Shown one piece after another: positions 11,903-23,226 of a DNA stretch of 64,000 bases. The position numbers and the translations under genes are program-made. Source of the DNA: Paraphaeosphaeria minitans. Its lineage: Eukaryota; Ascomycota; Dothideomycetes; Pleosporales; Didymosphaeriaceae. Location of the stretch: contig WJXW01000007.1 in assembly GCA_015832175.1 (NCBI GenBank), forward strand, positions 1,798,001 to 1,862,000. Reading direction: 5' to 3'. Position 1 is the first letter of the stretch, and each line of letters begins with the position of its first letter. The notes beneath the pieces were generated by a model that was not told the origin of the DNA, did no database searches, and saw nothing but the letters and a program-made list of their open reading frames with translations.

Positions 11903-12236
11903 CATCAACAAAGGATTATGTCTATGTTCCACCACGACCAAAGGAAGCGTAGTCTAGGTAGCCGTCTCTTACGCCCGTGCATCGTTGAACCCAATCCTGA
12001 AATTGTTCTATTTGTGAAGGACCTGCAGATGCAACTACTGATTAAAGTGCATGTGTGGAAACAAGGGTCCATGGTATATAGATCATCTATCGCGTACGTG
12101 TGAAAGAGTTCTCTTTTGCACATGCGCCTGCACGCCACAGCATGCAATGTTAAACATTGCAAAGAAAGATTTTGCAGCTCTAGGTAGGGGACAAGATGGA
12201 CTGATAGTTTTTTAAGGCGTATTTACAGTTGGTCAA
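11903..12236. other. Intergenic, 5' flank of the relic
   Basis: Downstream of the carboxylase gene. No readable coding sequence; the missing N-terminal part of the HAD relic would be expected here but is not recognisable. A TAGGTAGGGG element occurs at 12181. Confidence 0.5.
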
Positions 12237-13075
12237 TATGGTAAGCGGAAGCCAGAGCTGGACTTGTATTGCGAGATGCTGAGGGAGATTAATCTGAGAG
12301 CCGAGGAGATTATAATTGTGGACAAAGAAATAGAGAATGTATGCGTGGCGAATTAGCAGGGACAAGGGATCTTGTCATTGATAAGAAGACGGTTGATACG
12401 CTAGAAGACTAGATCTTTGGACTAATTGTTAAAGGTTATGAGTCGCTGAACTAAAGTGAAGGTAACTTCGAATCAATGAAAGACAGTGGATGTACGGGTC
12501 GGCGACAACTGCGAACTTACTGATTTTAGAGACAAGCTTATTCGTGAGTACGGTTTTGATGCAAGAATCTTCGAAATCTTATGGTTGTTTGCTGTGCTGA
12601 TCCTGGATAGAGATCTACTTACGCTTGGGCCACAATCGGAAGGGACATGGAACTGTTTCATGGGTAAGCTGACCTCTAGTATCATATTATCTGTTTCTTT
12701 GATAATCTCACGTCTCAAAAATTAGGTCCCGTCGTGCTCGTCACAGAGGGAATCCTATCTAATAATCTTAACACTACCTCCTTAGCTCTGGTAGTGCTTC
12801 CTCCTCCTTGGCCCGAGGAGTTTGCCTTAATTCTAGACCGAATGGCTGAATACGTTATGCCCGATAGGCCGTTTCTAGTCTGCGCACTGAAACCCGCATA
12901 ATTTTGTATCTTGCTAATTTCTTGTAGACATATTTTGACGGTGGGCATCTGCGCATGGATGCCGTTGCTACTGCCAACGTACTCGCCCGCTTTTGCCCGT
13001 TCAGCTGTGGGCACGGATTTTCCTACACGCTTCAGTACGTTTACGATGTGATTGAGCGATGGAACTACATTAATG
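12237..13075 (+). pseudogene. Relic of a HAD-domain terpene cyclase (AstC/drimenyl synthase type)
   Basis: Decayed but readable. The first piece reads as the end of a HAD domain: GKRKPELDLYCEML, then EEIIIVDKEIENV, then a stop and a frameshift, then AGTRDLVIDKKTVDTL. After a poorly readable part, 12570-12663 encodes a helical segment ending in TWNCFMG, with a normal intron to 12726. There NNLNTTSLALVVLPPP stands where a class II cyclase would carry DxDTTS. Another exon from 12928 reads TYFDGGHLRMDAVATANVL and further on YVYDVIERW before a donor at 13076. Fungal HAD-terpene synthases join these domains in this order. Stops, a frameshift, a lost acidic motif and a missing N-terminus make it a pseudogene. 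The family call is from memory of conserved patterns and needs a profile search. Confidence 0.55.
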
Positions 13076-14032
13076 GTAAGCGCTAGTACCTATTAGCCGA
13101 CTAATATGTAGGTCCTTCACGTGGTGCACGTACTTGGGCGTAGGGTGTGGTATAAATTAGGAGGCGCTATATAAATTAGGGCGCGCTACTGACAATGCAT
13201 CTTATGGACGGTTGGGCGATCCTTCATCTCCATAATGGGGCCTGGGACTTCGCGATTGCATGTGTGAACGTGGATGCTTACGGCTATCATGCACCGTGGG
13301 TTCTTCGCCACTGCAATTGTAGTTAAGTCAGCTAAGGTACATGGTATCGCGTAATCTACAAGGGATCATGATGACCAGCAATGTAAAAGGCTTACAGACA
13401 CGAACATCGACTGAGCACTGTTCAGGAACTAATACCCGGCGCTCGAGTGTTGGCCCGACTCACCTCTTATAGGCCACGGTTAGGTTGCTGAGCCTACTCT
13501 GCTCTTGAGAAATATTATTTTTTCAATGAGGGTTGAAAGACTTGGAAATATCTTCAATGGACATCTGATATGAATGGCACACAGGTTGCATGTATCCAAA
13601 GTCGAACCGACCGAAGAAACGCCTGGCAAAGCCACCTTCTCGTTTTGGAAATACCTTCTACAAGCATGTCGTTCAATAATTCGAAGGTTTTAGCTCACAT
13701 TGTTGATACTGCGCGGTCGCCTCCTCAGAAGGGAAGGCGGATACCATGGCCATCTAATTGGTCTGACAATGTTGTTACGCGACTCATTCATGGATAGTGA
13801 TCGTCGATGCATATCTAGGCATATCCACCTTCCCGATGAGAGCCAAATTCACAATCACGACTCCATCGCATAGATTAATGTCTGCAAACAGCATGTTTTA
13901 GTCATACTCTTTGGTAATCGCTGCGCCTTCAACCTCGTCGCCTGTTTGTTTTTTCTCACTCTTAAGAAATAAGTTTCACAACTCAGTGCTGTAACCGTGG
14001 CACGAATCCGAAGCTCCCTGGGGAATACCACA
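13076..14032. other. AT-rich intergenic region, probable decayed DNA
   Basis: It holds no convincing ORF. A short direct repeat TATAAATTAGG occurs at 13151-13161 and 13170-13180. The stretch from 13500 is the upstream region of the S28 peptidase gene. Confidence 0.5.
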
Positions 14033-15697
14033 ATGCTGTCGCTGGTAGCTCTTTCTCTTTTGGTCACCGCTGTAAGAGGTGCAGTGGGTGGCGCACAACG
14101 ATTCATCAGTGCTGATAGAGAAGGTACACTACGAGCTGTGAGCGGAGCATTGGCTGCATCATATCCAGCATACAACCTGACCATTCCCATTGATCACTTC
14201 AAGAACTCAAGCCGATATGAACCACATAGCGATGGCACCTTCAACAATCGTTACTGGTTCGATGCCAGCCACTATAAGCCCGGCGGTCCAGTCATCCTGT
14301 TCATGGCAGGAGAAGCATCTGGAGACTATCGCTTTCCACTTCTTGATAAGGGTATCATGTATCAACTTGCTTCGGCCCACAATGGTATCGGGGTAATCTT
14401 GGAACATCGATATTACGGGACAAGTTTCCCTTTCAAGAACATCGCGACGGCGGACGCAAGGTTCCTAACTACGGAGCAGTCACTTGCCGACGCAGCCTAC
14501 TTTGCTCGAAACGTTAAATTTCCTGAGCTCGAGAGTCAGAACCTCACGTCATCGAACGCTCCTTGGATTGTGTATGGAGTATCTTACTCTGGAGGACAGT
14601 CGGCATTTCTCAGAAAACTGTACCCAGATGTTTTCTGGGGTGGCATATCCTCTTCAGGCGTAACTGAAGCTATCATCGACTTTTGGCAATACTTTGAACC
14701 TGTTCGCAAATACGGACCAGCTGACTGTATTTGGACTCAACAGTTCATCACTGACGTTGTCGACAAAATTTTCATCGACAGCAAGAACGCGACCCTGAAG
14801 GGCCAATTTAAAACATTCTTCAACTATGACACCACTGCGATAGACCAAAACTTCGTCAGCACTCTCTACAGTGGTTTGTATTCTTGGCAAAGTCGAAATT
14901 GGGACTCCTCGATTGGCTCTGGAACCTTCAGCAACTGGTGCAAGACCATCACAAGTTCCAAACTGCAGTATTCCTCATCAACTGCGACAAATGCCTCGGC
15001 TGCTGCCATCCTCAAGGCCACGGGATACGGTGGCAACAGTACGCTCACGCTGCGCTTACTCAACTATGCTGGATACCTCCAACGTTCCGCTCGCAGAGAT
15101 GTAAACTCTCTGGACAGGTTTATCTCCGCCTCTTCCCCTGCTCCCAGGTCGGTTTCCTCGGCCAAAGCTGCCGTTCCCGCGGCACAATTTGATTCCTGGG
15201 GCTATCAGACTTGCACGGAATGGGGTTACTGGGTCACAGGCTCCGGGTTCGATTCATCGCTCGGCAAACCGTTGCTATCACGCATCCTAGATCTTAAGTT
15301 CGAAAACTCGTACTGTGCATCCGAATTCGGCATAACCGCCTCCCCCAACGTCACACAAGTGAACAAGTACGGCGGCTTCGACATCTCATACCCTCGGCTC
15401 GCCATCATAAACGGTCTTGCGGACGTGTGGCGCGAAGCCACCCCTGCGGCTGCAGCGCGCTCTCGCCCGTCCACGGTGTCAGAACCTTGGATCGTGATTG
15501 ACAATCCACCGGAGGACGTCTGGGATGGTCTCCGAGGCGCTGGTCATCATTGGGAAGCTAACGGGGCCACTGCAAACCAGACTCCTAAGCCCCCCAAAGC
15601 CATTGCGGCAGCTCAGGCTGATATTGTTAGCTTTGTGGGGACGTGGATCCAGCAATGGAAAGATGCTCGAGGACGTGCAGAAGGCAGGGAGAAATAG
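14033..15697 (+). CDS. Secreted serine carboxypeptidase-like protein, peptidase family S28
   Basis: Single-exon gene of 554 residues. The open frame extends 36 bp upstream, but only from a GTG; the first ATG, at 14033 with A at -3, begins a clean signal peptide (MLSLVALSLLVTAVRG). S28 marks are LEHRYYGTSFPF, the nucleophile motif VYGVSYSGGQSAF with Ser184, the acidic residue region GLADVWREATP and the histidine in GAGHHWEANG. The family includes lysosomal Pro-X carboxypeptidase and fungal prolyl peptidases that release Pro-containing dipeptides or act in acid media. Several Asn-x-Ser/Thr sites fit secretion. It is likely an extracellular nutrient-acquisition enzyme. The exact cleavage preference cannot be read from the sequence. 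Confidence 0.93.
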   Translation: MLSLVALSLLVTAVRGAVGGAQRFISADREGTLRAVSGALAASYPAYNLTIPIDHFKNSSRYEPHSDGTFNNRYWFDASHYKPGGPVILFMAGEASGDYRFPLLDKGIMYQLASAHNGIGVILEHRYYGTSFPFKNIATADARFLTTEQSLADAAYFARNVKFPELESQNLTSSNAPWIVYGVSYSGGQSAFLRKLYPDVFWGGISSSGVTEAIIDFWQYFEPVRKYGPADCIWTQQFITDVVDKIFIDSKNATLKGQFKTFFNYDTTAIDQNFVSTLYSGLYSWQSRNWDSSIGSGTFSNWCKTITSSKLQYSSSTATNASAAAILKATGYGGNSTLTLRLLNYAGYLQRSARRDVNSLDRFISASSPAPRSVSSAKAAVPAAQFDSWGYQTCTEWGYWVTGSGFDSSLGKPLLSRILDLKFENSYCASEFGITASPNVTQVNKYGGFDISYPRLAIINGLADVWREATPAAAARSRPSTVSEPWIVIDNPPEDVWDGLRGAGHHWEANGATANQTPKPPKAIAAAQADIVSFVGTWIQQWKDARGRAEGREK

Positions 15698-16606
15698 ATT
15701 ACATGCCTTGTTTCTCCAGTCGCGCGTTCTCCTTCTGGAGTGAAAAGAGGATATGATGATGTTTATCGGTAGAAATTCCTATCATCCAATTAAAACTCGT
15801 CTCTTCAAGTGAAGTGAAGAATCAAATGCACTCGTGATCATGAATGCATCAGTGCAAGCCTGGACACTCAACGCGCGTGGGTTCTTCATGAACATTTCAA
15901 TGCTACGGTGGGATTGATGTTCACTGCAAAATGCCTGCAAACAATCATACTAGGATTGGGTACACGGTAATCAAACTTATTTTTAATGGTTTGGGACGAC
16001 TGCCAGTCGGCCAAAAAGTGCACACCACTGGCAGTACATGCGCGATAAGCTTATTTTCATGGCAAGCGTATCGGCAGACTTTGAATTTGCAGGCTTGGCC
16101 AACAAGTGATCGTGAGGCATAGCTTTGACGGATTAGGCAAAAATCTGGAGAAAATGACCAGCAGGATATCGGCCCTTCGTTGTGTTAGCTTCCCGCCCCC
16201 ACGGTTCCTAAAACGGTCTAGTCGCGTTTCGGATACTTTGATAACGTGAGACTATTGGTCCATAGCACAGCCTTTCTAAGCCCGCCGGCTTCGGGGTCTC
16301 TTAATGAGTATTGCTGCGAATAGCCTGTCCGTGGTAAGGCGGGACGTTGGCACATTGGTTTCCAGTGTGGTACATCGTATTCAACGGTATTCGTGCGAGT
16401 GCATCCGAAAATAGTCACTGGGATGCTCTTGGCCTACTATCTTTAGTAGAAAGCCGGAGGCAGGCGACCGTCGCACTGGAATGGAGCTATACACACCCTC
16501 GCCGATTTTATGCGACAGGCGAGTATTTCCTACATATAAAATTCGCACCAGGCTTGCATAGGCCTTGCGTACAACCCAGTCTAACTCTTATCAACATTCC
16601 TTCAGT
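15698..16606. other. Intergenic region upstream of GH43 gene
   Basis: No gene seen. It contains a perfect 9-bp inverted repeat (ACTGCCAGT at 15999-16007, ACTGGCAGT at 16027-16035) about 570 bp upstream of the GH43 start. Confidence 0.5.
15999..16035. repeat. Inverted repeat, 9-bp arms
   Basis: The arms are exact reverse complements separated by 19 bp. It could be a regulator site or a small hairpin; no link to a known factor. Confidence 0.45.
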
Positions 16607-17725
16607 ATGCTTTTCGCGCTCCTTGCAGTCCTTACCGCTTCGGCACTTGCCTCGCCCCTTTCCATGGCCGACACACAACTACAAGCGCGCGACACGCCTT
16701 GCACGGGCGGTGTCGAGGGGCCCTTCCTTGAGACCAACTTTCCCGATCCATCGCTCACCAATGTCGACGGAACATGGTTCAGTTTCGCGACCTGGAACGG
16801 CAAAGACTTTCGTGGAGCCGAGAGCAAGAACTTCACGGACTGGAAGCGTTTCGAGAGCGGAAAGTTGCTGGCGATTGATGAGGCGACATGGGCGAATGCG
16901 AACAGGTTGTGGGCGCCGGACGTGATGCGCCGGGCACATGATGGCAAATACGTCATGTAAGTGTCGCTGATGTTTTCTATCCGTAAGCATCGATTGTGCT
17001 GATAGCAGGGCAGGTACTTCACTGCGGATGATAAACAGAAGAAGGGCTCGCAGTGCATTGGAGCTGCCATCAGTGACAAAATCCATGGGATGTACCATCC
17101 TGTAAACGACTTCGTGCAGTGCAACCGCTCGTCGCATGGTGTGATTGATCCTGCGTGGTTCAAAGATACAGATGGTCGACAGTACATTGTATACAAAGCC
17201 GAGAACCCGTCCGGCCGGTTGGAAATCAGGGAGGTAGCACACTCGGGTAAGAACAACCGCAGCCAGCTCATTTGTATCCCAGATGTCCAGAAAGCTGACA
17301 AAACACCAGGACCCAAGGAAGGCGTTCAATGGATTGGCAATGCCGTGTACCTCCTCAAACCCCGCGACCAAGGCTTCTGGGATGGACAGAACATGGAAGC
17401 CCCGTACATCTTCAAGCGCAATGGCATCTACTTCCTCACGTACAGCACCCACTGGACAAACAACGAGACCTACGACGTACAATACGCCACATCAAAGAAC
17501 GTCATGGGGCCCTACACAAGAGTGAAAGAGCCACTTATCAGTAGTGGCAATAAATTTGGATGTGAATTGGCAGGGCCAGGTGGTGCGAGCTTCCAGCGAT
17601 TCGGCAACGCAAACAAATTGAGAATGGTTTTCCACGCGCTAGGTCCGGAGCGCAGAGTCCAGCAGCGACCGTTCTATACGGCTACTGTCCATGTAAATGG
17701 GGGAAAGCTTGAGATCAAGCCGTGA
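16607..17725 (+). CDS. Secreted glycoside hydrolase family 43
   Basis: Two exons (16607-16956, 17014-17725) give 353 residues. A signal peptide (MLFALLAVLTASALA) is followed by a five-bladed propeller domain. The three GH43 carboxylates are visible: the base in NFPDPSL (Asp47), the pKa-tuning aspartate in VIDPAWF (Asp162) and the acid in NMEAPYIF (Glu245). Family members remove arabinose or xylose from plant cell-wall polymers (arabinanase, arabinofuranosidase, xylosidase). The protein has only the catalytic domain, without a carbohydrate-binding module. The intron splits the Met codon in KYVMYFTADD. Substrate cannot be fixed from the sequence; together with the pectin methylesterase at 33 kb it indicates plant-biomass use. 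Confidence 0.93.
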
Positions 17726-18017
17726 TCATCTGGAGCGTAGAACGTATAGCGTCGATACACAAGAAGCAGAGGGAAAGACCCATTTGTAGCTTGTAATGTC
17801 TAAGTAAGAAAGCATCTGATGGTACACCCCACACCTGTTCAACGACGCATTTCGAAGGCATGTGAGTGGTCAGTGGTTCGTACGGTGTAGGAGAATGGAG
17901 ACTACAGGGTCTGGCGACGTCAAACACCATTCTCATCATTTCTACATCCAGTTCAGTTATTATCTTATGGTTTCCCGTAATCACAAGCACGTGTAAACGA
18001 CTCAACAGAGCAACAAA

Positions 18018-19032
18018 TTAACTGCCACGGCCTCTCCCTCGACCTCGCGAGTACAGGCTGTGAGGTACGAATTGCAGCGCCGACATGCTGGACGCAAGCC
18101 CATCCATCGGATCTGCTGCTGTGTTGGTCGCAGGAACTGTCTGAATGGATGCCTGATCTGTAACACGACCGCGGGTTGAACCACGGCTTCCCCTCGGATG
18201 GGTAAATCCTCCTCTTCCACGCAACTTCACCGGTGCTCGTTGACTATCTTCGGCCATCCCTTCCTCCTCCTCCTCCTCTTCTTCTTCTTCATCCTCACCG
18301 ATCACGGCTTTGACGACTTCCATGACTTCACCGTTAGCTTCACTGACATGTCTAATGCTGGTGGTAGACGTGGTGGAGTTGATTGTGCTCGAGCGCCGGC
18401 GATGGGGCGGCCTTAGCATGGAGCTACGGCGGTCGATGCCATCATTCACAACGAAGAAGTCGTATTCCCTAGGAAAATGGTGCTTGTCTATACAATGCAG
18501 ACGCCGCTTGTGTGGCGTTGAGCAGAGGCGGTCGCAGGAAGGAACGAGGCAGGCATACTGGGTTCCTGGGGTCAGCTAGCTGGACACGAATGAGATGCAC
18601 GGTGAGCACGAGCATGGCATATCACTCCAGGACCGAGGTATCCAGTTGATGCAAATGGTGAATCCGAGTGGTGGAGTTGAATCGACCTACCGTTTTCTCT
18701 CCGCGGTCCCGCCTCGCCGCACTGATGGGATCGTGGTTCTCAGCAATGTGCAGACCTAGAAAATGCGGGTCCGGGAAGTTCCTCTGGCAGTCGGAGCAGC
18801 GGTTCATATGCGTCTGCTTGTAGTGCACATCATAGGCCTCGAATGAGGCAAAGGCGAGGGGCCCGTGGGGCGGCAGCGAGCACTTCATGACGGCGGGGTG
18901 GTCAGACACGGCGCTTGCTGCGTCGAGATGGAGATGCACAAGCTTGGCTTGTACAGAGTGGGCGCGCGAAGAGGGTGTTGCGGGGAGGTCTGGGGACGGC
19001 AGCGAGTCCGAGCGTGAGCGCTTGAGTCCCAT
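18018..19032 (-). CDS. C2H2 zinc-finger protein, ZNF511-like
   Basis: Two exons (19032-18691, 18557-18018) give 293 residues. The frame extends upstream only from TTG; the ATG at 19032 starts MGLKRSRSDSLPSP. The first finger region reads FASFEAYDVHYKQTH, followed by NRCSDCQRNFPDPHFLGLHIAENH. Across the intron comes YACLVPSCDRLCSTPHKRR, then HCIDKHHFPREYDF. This spacing of fingers and the FPREYDF ending are typical of the ZNF511 family, whose role is poorly defined. The C-terminal part has a run of glutamates coded by a GAG/GAA microsatellite (about 18255-18295) and ends in an RGRGRGRG tail that may bind RNA. The acceptor was chosen because it restores the finger. Confidence 0.85.
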
Positions 19033-19624
19033 GATGGGAGAGTGATGGTGGGGTGTTGAGAGACGAGGGATGATACCTTGACGTTCCGGTGAGTGCGGCC
19101 GGGCTGGCTTCAAGATGGGACGCGTGGAGGGACCGCAGGCAATTCAGCCTGGCTGTGGCGAGATGTTTCGGTATAGAATGTAGTTGGGAGTCTTACAGCT
19201 ACACATGGATGGACTTGGCTTGAGGTGAAGGTGGCGGCCCGCTAGTCGTCGCCGAGGCGCGCTTTCCACTTCGGTCGTAGCGCATTTGAGCCCTCACTCG
19301 GTCCTTGTCCGCTGCTCACCCATCTGATCGCTTTTCGTGTCTTGCTTCCTTGCTCCTCTCAGTCTCGCCGCACGCCCGCCCCCTCCCTCGCTCACCACCA
19401 TCACCACCACCCCCCACGCCGCAAGCCCGCCTTGCGTGCCGTTTGGGCCCGCGTCCCGTTTGCCTGTCTCTCGCTACTTGTGCCTTGCTGGGGCATAAAT
19501 CGCATTGTCCCTCCATGGAGCAGACAAGCCACGCCGCCCGCCGTTTCTCTCCCCGTGCCCGCGTCTGACGTGGACGACCGTGGCGTCGTCCATGCCCATA
19601 GCCCGCCTTGCCTCCACCTGAAGC
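19033..19624. promoter_or_regulatory. Divergent promoter region between ZNF511-like and EST1-like genes
   Basis: 592 bp between two start codons. The right half (about 19330-19420) is strongly pyrimidine- and CCAC-rich, which is common in fungal 5' leaders. No other gene. Confidence 0.5.
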
Positions 19625-22398
19625 ATGGCCACCCACACCCACCAGCTTCTCAGGCACGAGCTGCCCCCGCGCCCCCCGCCACACATGCTGACGGATCCCC
19701 TCAGGCGGGCGCGCGCTGTCGACGAGCACCTCACCACCCTCACCGAGGGCAATGCTTCCGCCAGCGAGCTCGCTGCGCTGCTGCACGAGTCAGTCTTCCC
19801 CATGCCATGTTGTGCTTCCCGCGCATGCTGACCCCGCCAGGTACCGCGTCGCCTGCGAGAATGTGCTCTTTGCCGACTTGGAGCTGGCCTCTGCTAACCA
19901 GATGGAGCCGCAGCTCTGGGCCGCCCATCTCAAGGTGAACACCATCTTCCGAAAGGAAAACCGCTCGGTATGCCCGTCCGCTCATGCGGTCCAGATCCTC
20001 TGCTGACCATGGACAGCTGAAAAAGCATGCCAAGGAGCGCGTCGTCGAATTCCGAAAGCTGCAGAAGAACTACCTGCACTTCATCAAAGCGAGCCAGCGC
20101 TTCTACCGCCAGTATATTTTGAATCTCGACGCCCAGTTTGAGGGTATTCCCGAGCTGCGCAAGGTGGCCGGCACCTGGAAGGATGACGCTTCCCGTGCCT
20201 CCAATCGCCAGCGCATTGCCGCCTCCCTGAAAACCCAGGTGCTGCAGTCCTGCTATCAGACGCTCATTCAGCTGGGCGACCTCTCCCGGTACCGCGAGAC
20301 CGAGCTCGGCGACGAGAAAGAGCCCAAGTGGGGTCCTGCCATTGGCTACTATAATTTGGCCGCCGATATATATCCCCATTCTGGACACTCGCACAACCAA
20401 TTGGCCGTGATCGCGCGAGAGGACGGAAACCACTTTCGTGCGGTGTACCACATCTACCGTTCCCTCGCTTGCAAGCACCCGTACCCGCAGGCCCAGGGGA
20501 ACCTTGAGTTGGAGTTCAAGAGGATCGTATCCGCTTGGGAGAAGGGGGAGCTAATCAATAACCACCGCACCGCCGACGGCACAAATTCCGCGCGTGCCTT
20601 GAACGCCTGGTTCGTCCGGCTGCACAGCAAGTGCTACAAGGGGGACGGCTTCAAGGAACATGATGAGCTTGAGGGCGAGGTGCTCAGCCAGCTGGCCGTC
20701 GAGCTGAAGGAGCGCTCATTGGAGGGCGTTCTCCAGAAGATCATATCGATAAACATGGCCGCCGAGTACTTCTCTACCATGCAACTGCAGGGTCCATCTC
20801 CACCGACCAACATCTTGAAGACTTATTTCTATTTTCTACGTCTGAATGTCAAGACGTTCTTTACTCTTCTGCAGGTCATGCAACCCGAGTTGGAACGCTC
20901 TTCCGAAGGCGATGACGTAACCCAGAATGGCGAACGCGCACCGCAGCTTTCGGACAAGATCACTGCTGTTGCGCGACGTGTGCTTCCCGGTCTGCGATTG
21001 TACAGCACGTGGTTCACGCGATTCTGGCACGTGCTCAATGCGAACATTGCCGATACCTTGACCAAGGTCGAGATCCAAGAACTTTGGAAGGCTTATGCTG
21101 CGACACTCACCCTCTTGACTTCGAGCTTCCCCGCGGATCAGCTTCCTCAGGACCCGTCGGACAGTTACATGCTTGAGGAGGACATCGAGACGATCGGATT
21201 CCAGCCGCTAGTTTCGCCAGAGACCATGAGGGTCTGGTACAAGGATGGGGTTATGAAACCAAAATGCACGGACGTAGAACGCAGCCACCCGAATGTGGAG
21301 ATGCTCATGCGGGTCAGAGACCTGCTGATCGATGGATTAATGCTCACGCAAAACCCGGATGCGCCTCTTGACCTCGATGGCCCTCGCTTCATTTACCGCG
21401 AGGAAGGACTACCCTCCGAGCTGCTGGCGAGCCCGCACAACCGCAACAATGGTTCTCCCGTGATGCCTGTTGGGCCCGTGGATTTCCCGCTTTTCACACC
21501 ACCGATGTCCGTTGCGGAGGATCAAAAGTCGCACAGCGTTGTTGCGCCCTCGGAGACAGCTTCCACTTCGGCCGCTAAAGACTCTGCGATGAACCAGATG
21601 GTCGATGACTTGGTCGGGCCAGACGAGGGTCTGGATCCTTTGCCAGAGGAAGACGAGAACATCCCGCCAACCCCGCCAGCGAACACTTTCGAAGATACAG
21701 CATTGGTTTCAGATGGCACGTATGGTCCCGCAGCGTTCTCCATCAGCGACCTTGTCAACACGGTGCAGAACTACAAAAAGCCAGCTGCCTCCCCATCGCC
21801 GGCTACCCCACTGTTATCCACGCCTATGGGTCGTGTCGCCTCCTCATCGTCATCTCGAGGACCTGCCAACCTTCCGTCACTTCCCGATGGTCAGTGGAAT
21901 ACGAACTCCATCTGGAACCGAAACTACAGCGGTACGCCTGGACCTTCCTCGCCTCTGATGCCGAACAGCGCAAACGAAGTACGCAACTCCCCACTGAACA
22001 GCGTGCGCCCACCACCTGGATTTTCTGGACACGTACGCGGCGACTCTGCGACCTCGCTCCGCAGTTCCGACTTGTCCATGTCCAGCGCAATCCCAGCTAT
22101 CCGCCACGTCTCTGGTGTTCAAGGCGGCCTCGGAAGCGGCGCTGCGTGGGGAAACCCCGCCGCCTCAAACTGGGGTCCTGTCTACGGGAACGGCACCGCG
22201 AACGGCGCGTATGGGCACGGCGTCTACGGCCAGGGCTCCGCCTACGGCCAACAGTATGACACGCGCAATGGCCCTTATAACCAGTCGCACCGCGCGAGCG
22301 ACTACGGCCTCGCAAGCCCACTGCTGTTCAACAGCTCGTATGTGGATAGGCAGCCTAATTCGTATGGGCAGACGCCGCCGAATGGGCAGGGTGGTTGA
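19625..22398 (+). CDS. EST1/SMG7-family protein (telomerase-activating / NMD factor)
   Basis: Three exons (19625-19788, 19841-19967, 20017-22398) encode 890 residues. Exon 3 opens with the N-terminal 14-3-3-like TPR region (LKKHAKERVVEFRKLQKNY, then FIKASQRFYRQYIL). It continues into the hallmark helical repeat GPAIGYYNLAADIYPHSG, HNQLAVIAREDGNHFRAVYH and YRSLACKHPYPQA, the core of the Est1/Ebs1/SMG5-7 DNA/RNA-binding domain. The last ~300 residues are low-complexity, rich in Pro, Ser, Gly, Asn and Tyr. Yeast Est1 recruits telomerase and Ebs1/SMG7 acts in nonsense-mediated decay; filamentous fungi usually carry one gene of this kind. No PIN domain is present, which separates it from SMG6. Which role dominates cannot be read here. 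Confidence 0.92.
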
Positions 22399-23226
22399 TG
22401 GAGCAGCGAGGCCGTCTAGGCTGTTTGCTTTTTTCTCCACCTACCTGCAAGGCAATCCCGTCGTCGGCCTTTCATCGTCGCCTGATCTATACCTGCACGA
22501 TAATAGGGTGTCGGGCCTGCGGGCGAGTCTGTCCCTATCGCTCATTGCGACCCTTCAACGAGCACCACGAAGATGTTGACAGCGTCGGACAGGACGTAGG
22601 CAGCTTGAGTTGGCTACCACGCGCGTAGGCGGGATGGGATGGTACGGGAACAGATCGTGTGAATGATCTCACTCACATGTGGCTCCCCTTTCGCTTCAAC
22701 CGTTGACTTCCGCGGACTGGCTGGTGTCGGACTAACGGTGCGTGATGTGACCATCAGGGTGGGGAGCAATGTCTCTTGAACGCGTACTAGGATTATGACA
22801 AATTGCAATCACATTGGACATGCGTTGAATTGGGTTTATATGTTTCCATTGGCTTGAGGTTGTGTTTCGTGATGCTCCTTCATCACGCGTGAGTGGGTGA
22901 CGGAAAGCTGTAGATTGTTCATCTGCCAACACTTCTATGTAGATGGTTTGTAGTGTAACACATATCGCGTATAGACCGCAGTCCACACACAACACAAGGG
23001 TCCGTTGCGGTAGGTGCTGTGCGGTCCCCAGCGCAAGGTACTGTGCTAGAACCCAGCAGTCCACATACATACACACCGACCGTTCGTCCAAATTCAGTGA
23101 TAACGATGACCTGAGATCTCTCAGCCCCGATGCCGCGCTAATGTGCAAACAAACCGACGTCCCAAACACCGCCCAATGCATGTCCTATCTCATCCTACCA
23201 TGGTAGACCATCCCAATGCCATCTGC
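22399..23226. other. Convergent intergenic region
   Basis: It lies between the stops of the EST1-like and UBX genes. Short open frames exist on both strands but have no family pattern. Confidence 0.55.

Noticed and set aside
13997..14032. Longer start for the S28 peptidase
   Set aside because: The upstream codon is GTG; the first ATG, at 14033, begins a clean signal peptide.
15230..15260. GGGTTCGATTC resembling a tRNA B box
   Set aside because: It lies inside the S28 coding sequence and no cloverleaf or A box fits. No tRNA or rRNA gene was found in the window, though a tRNA scan would be decisive.
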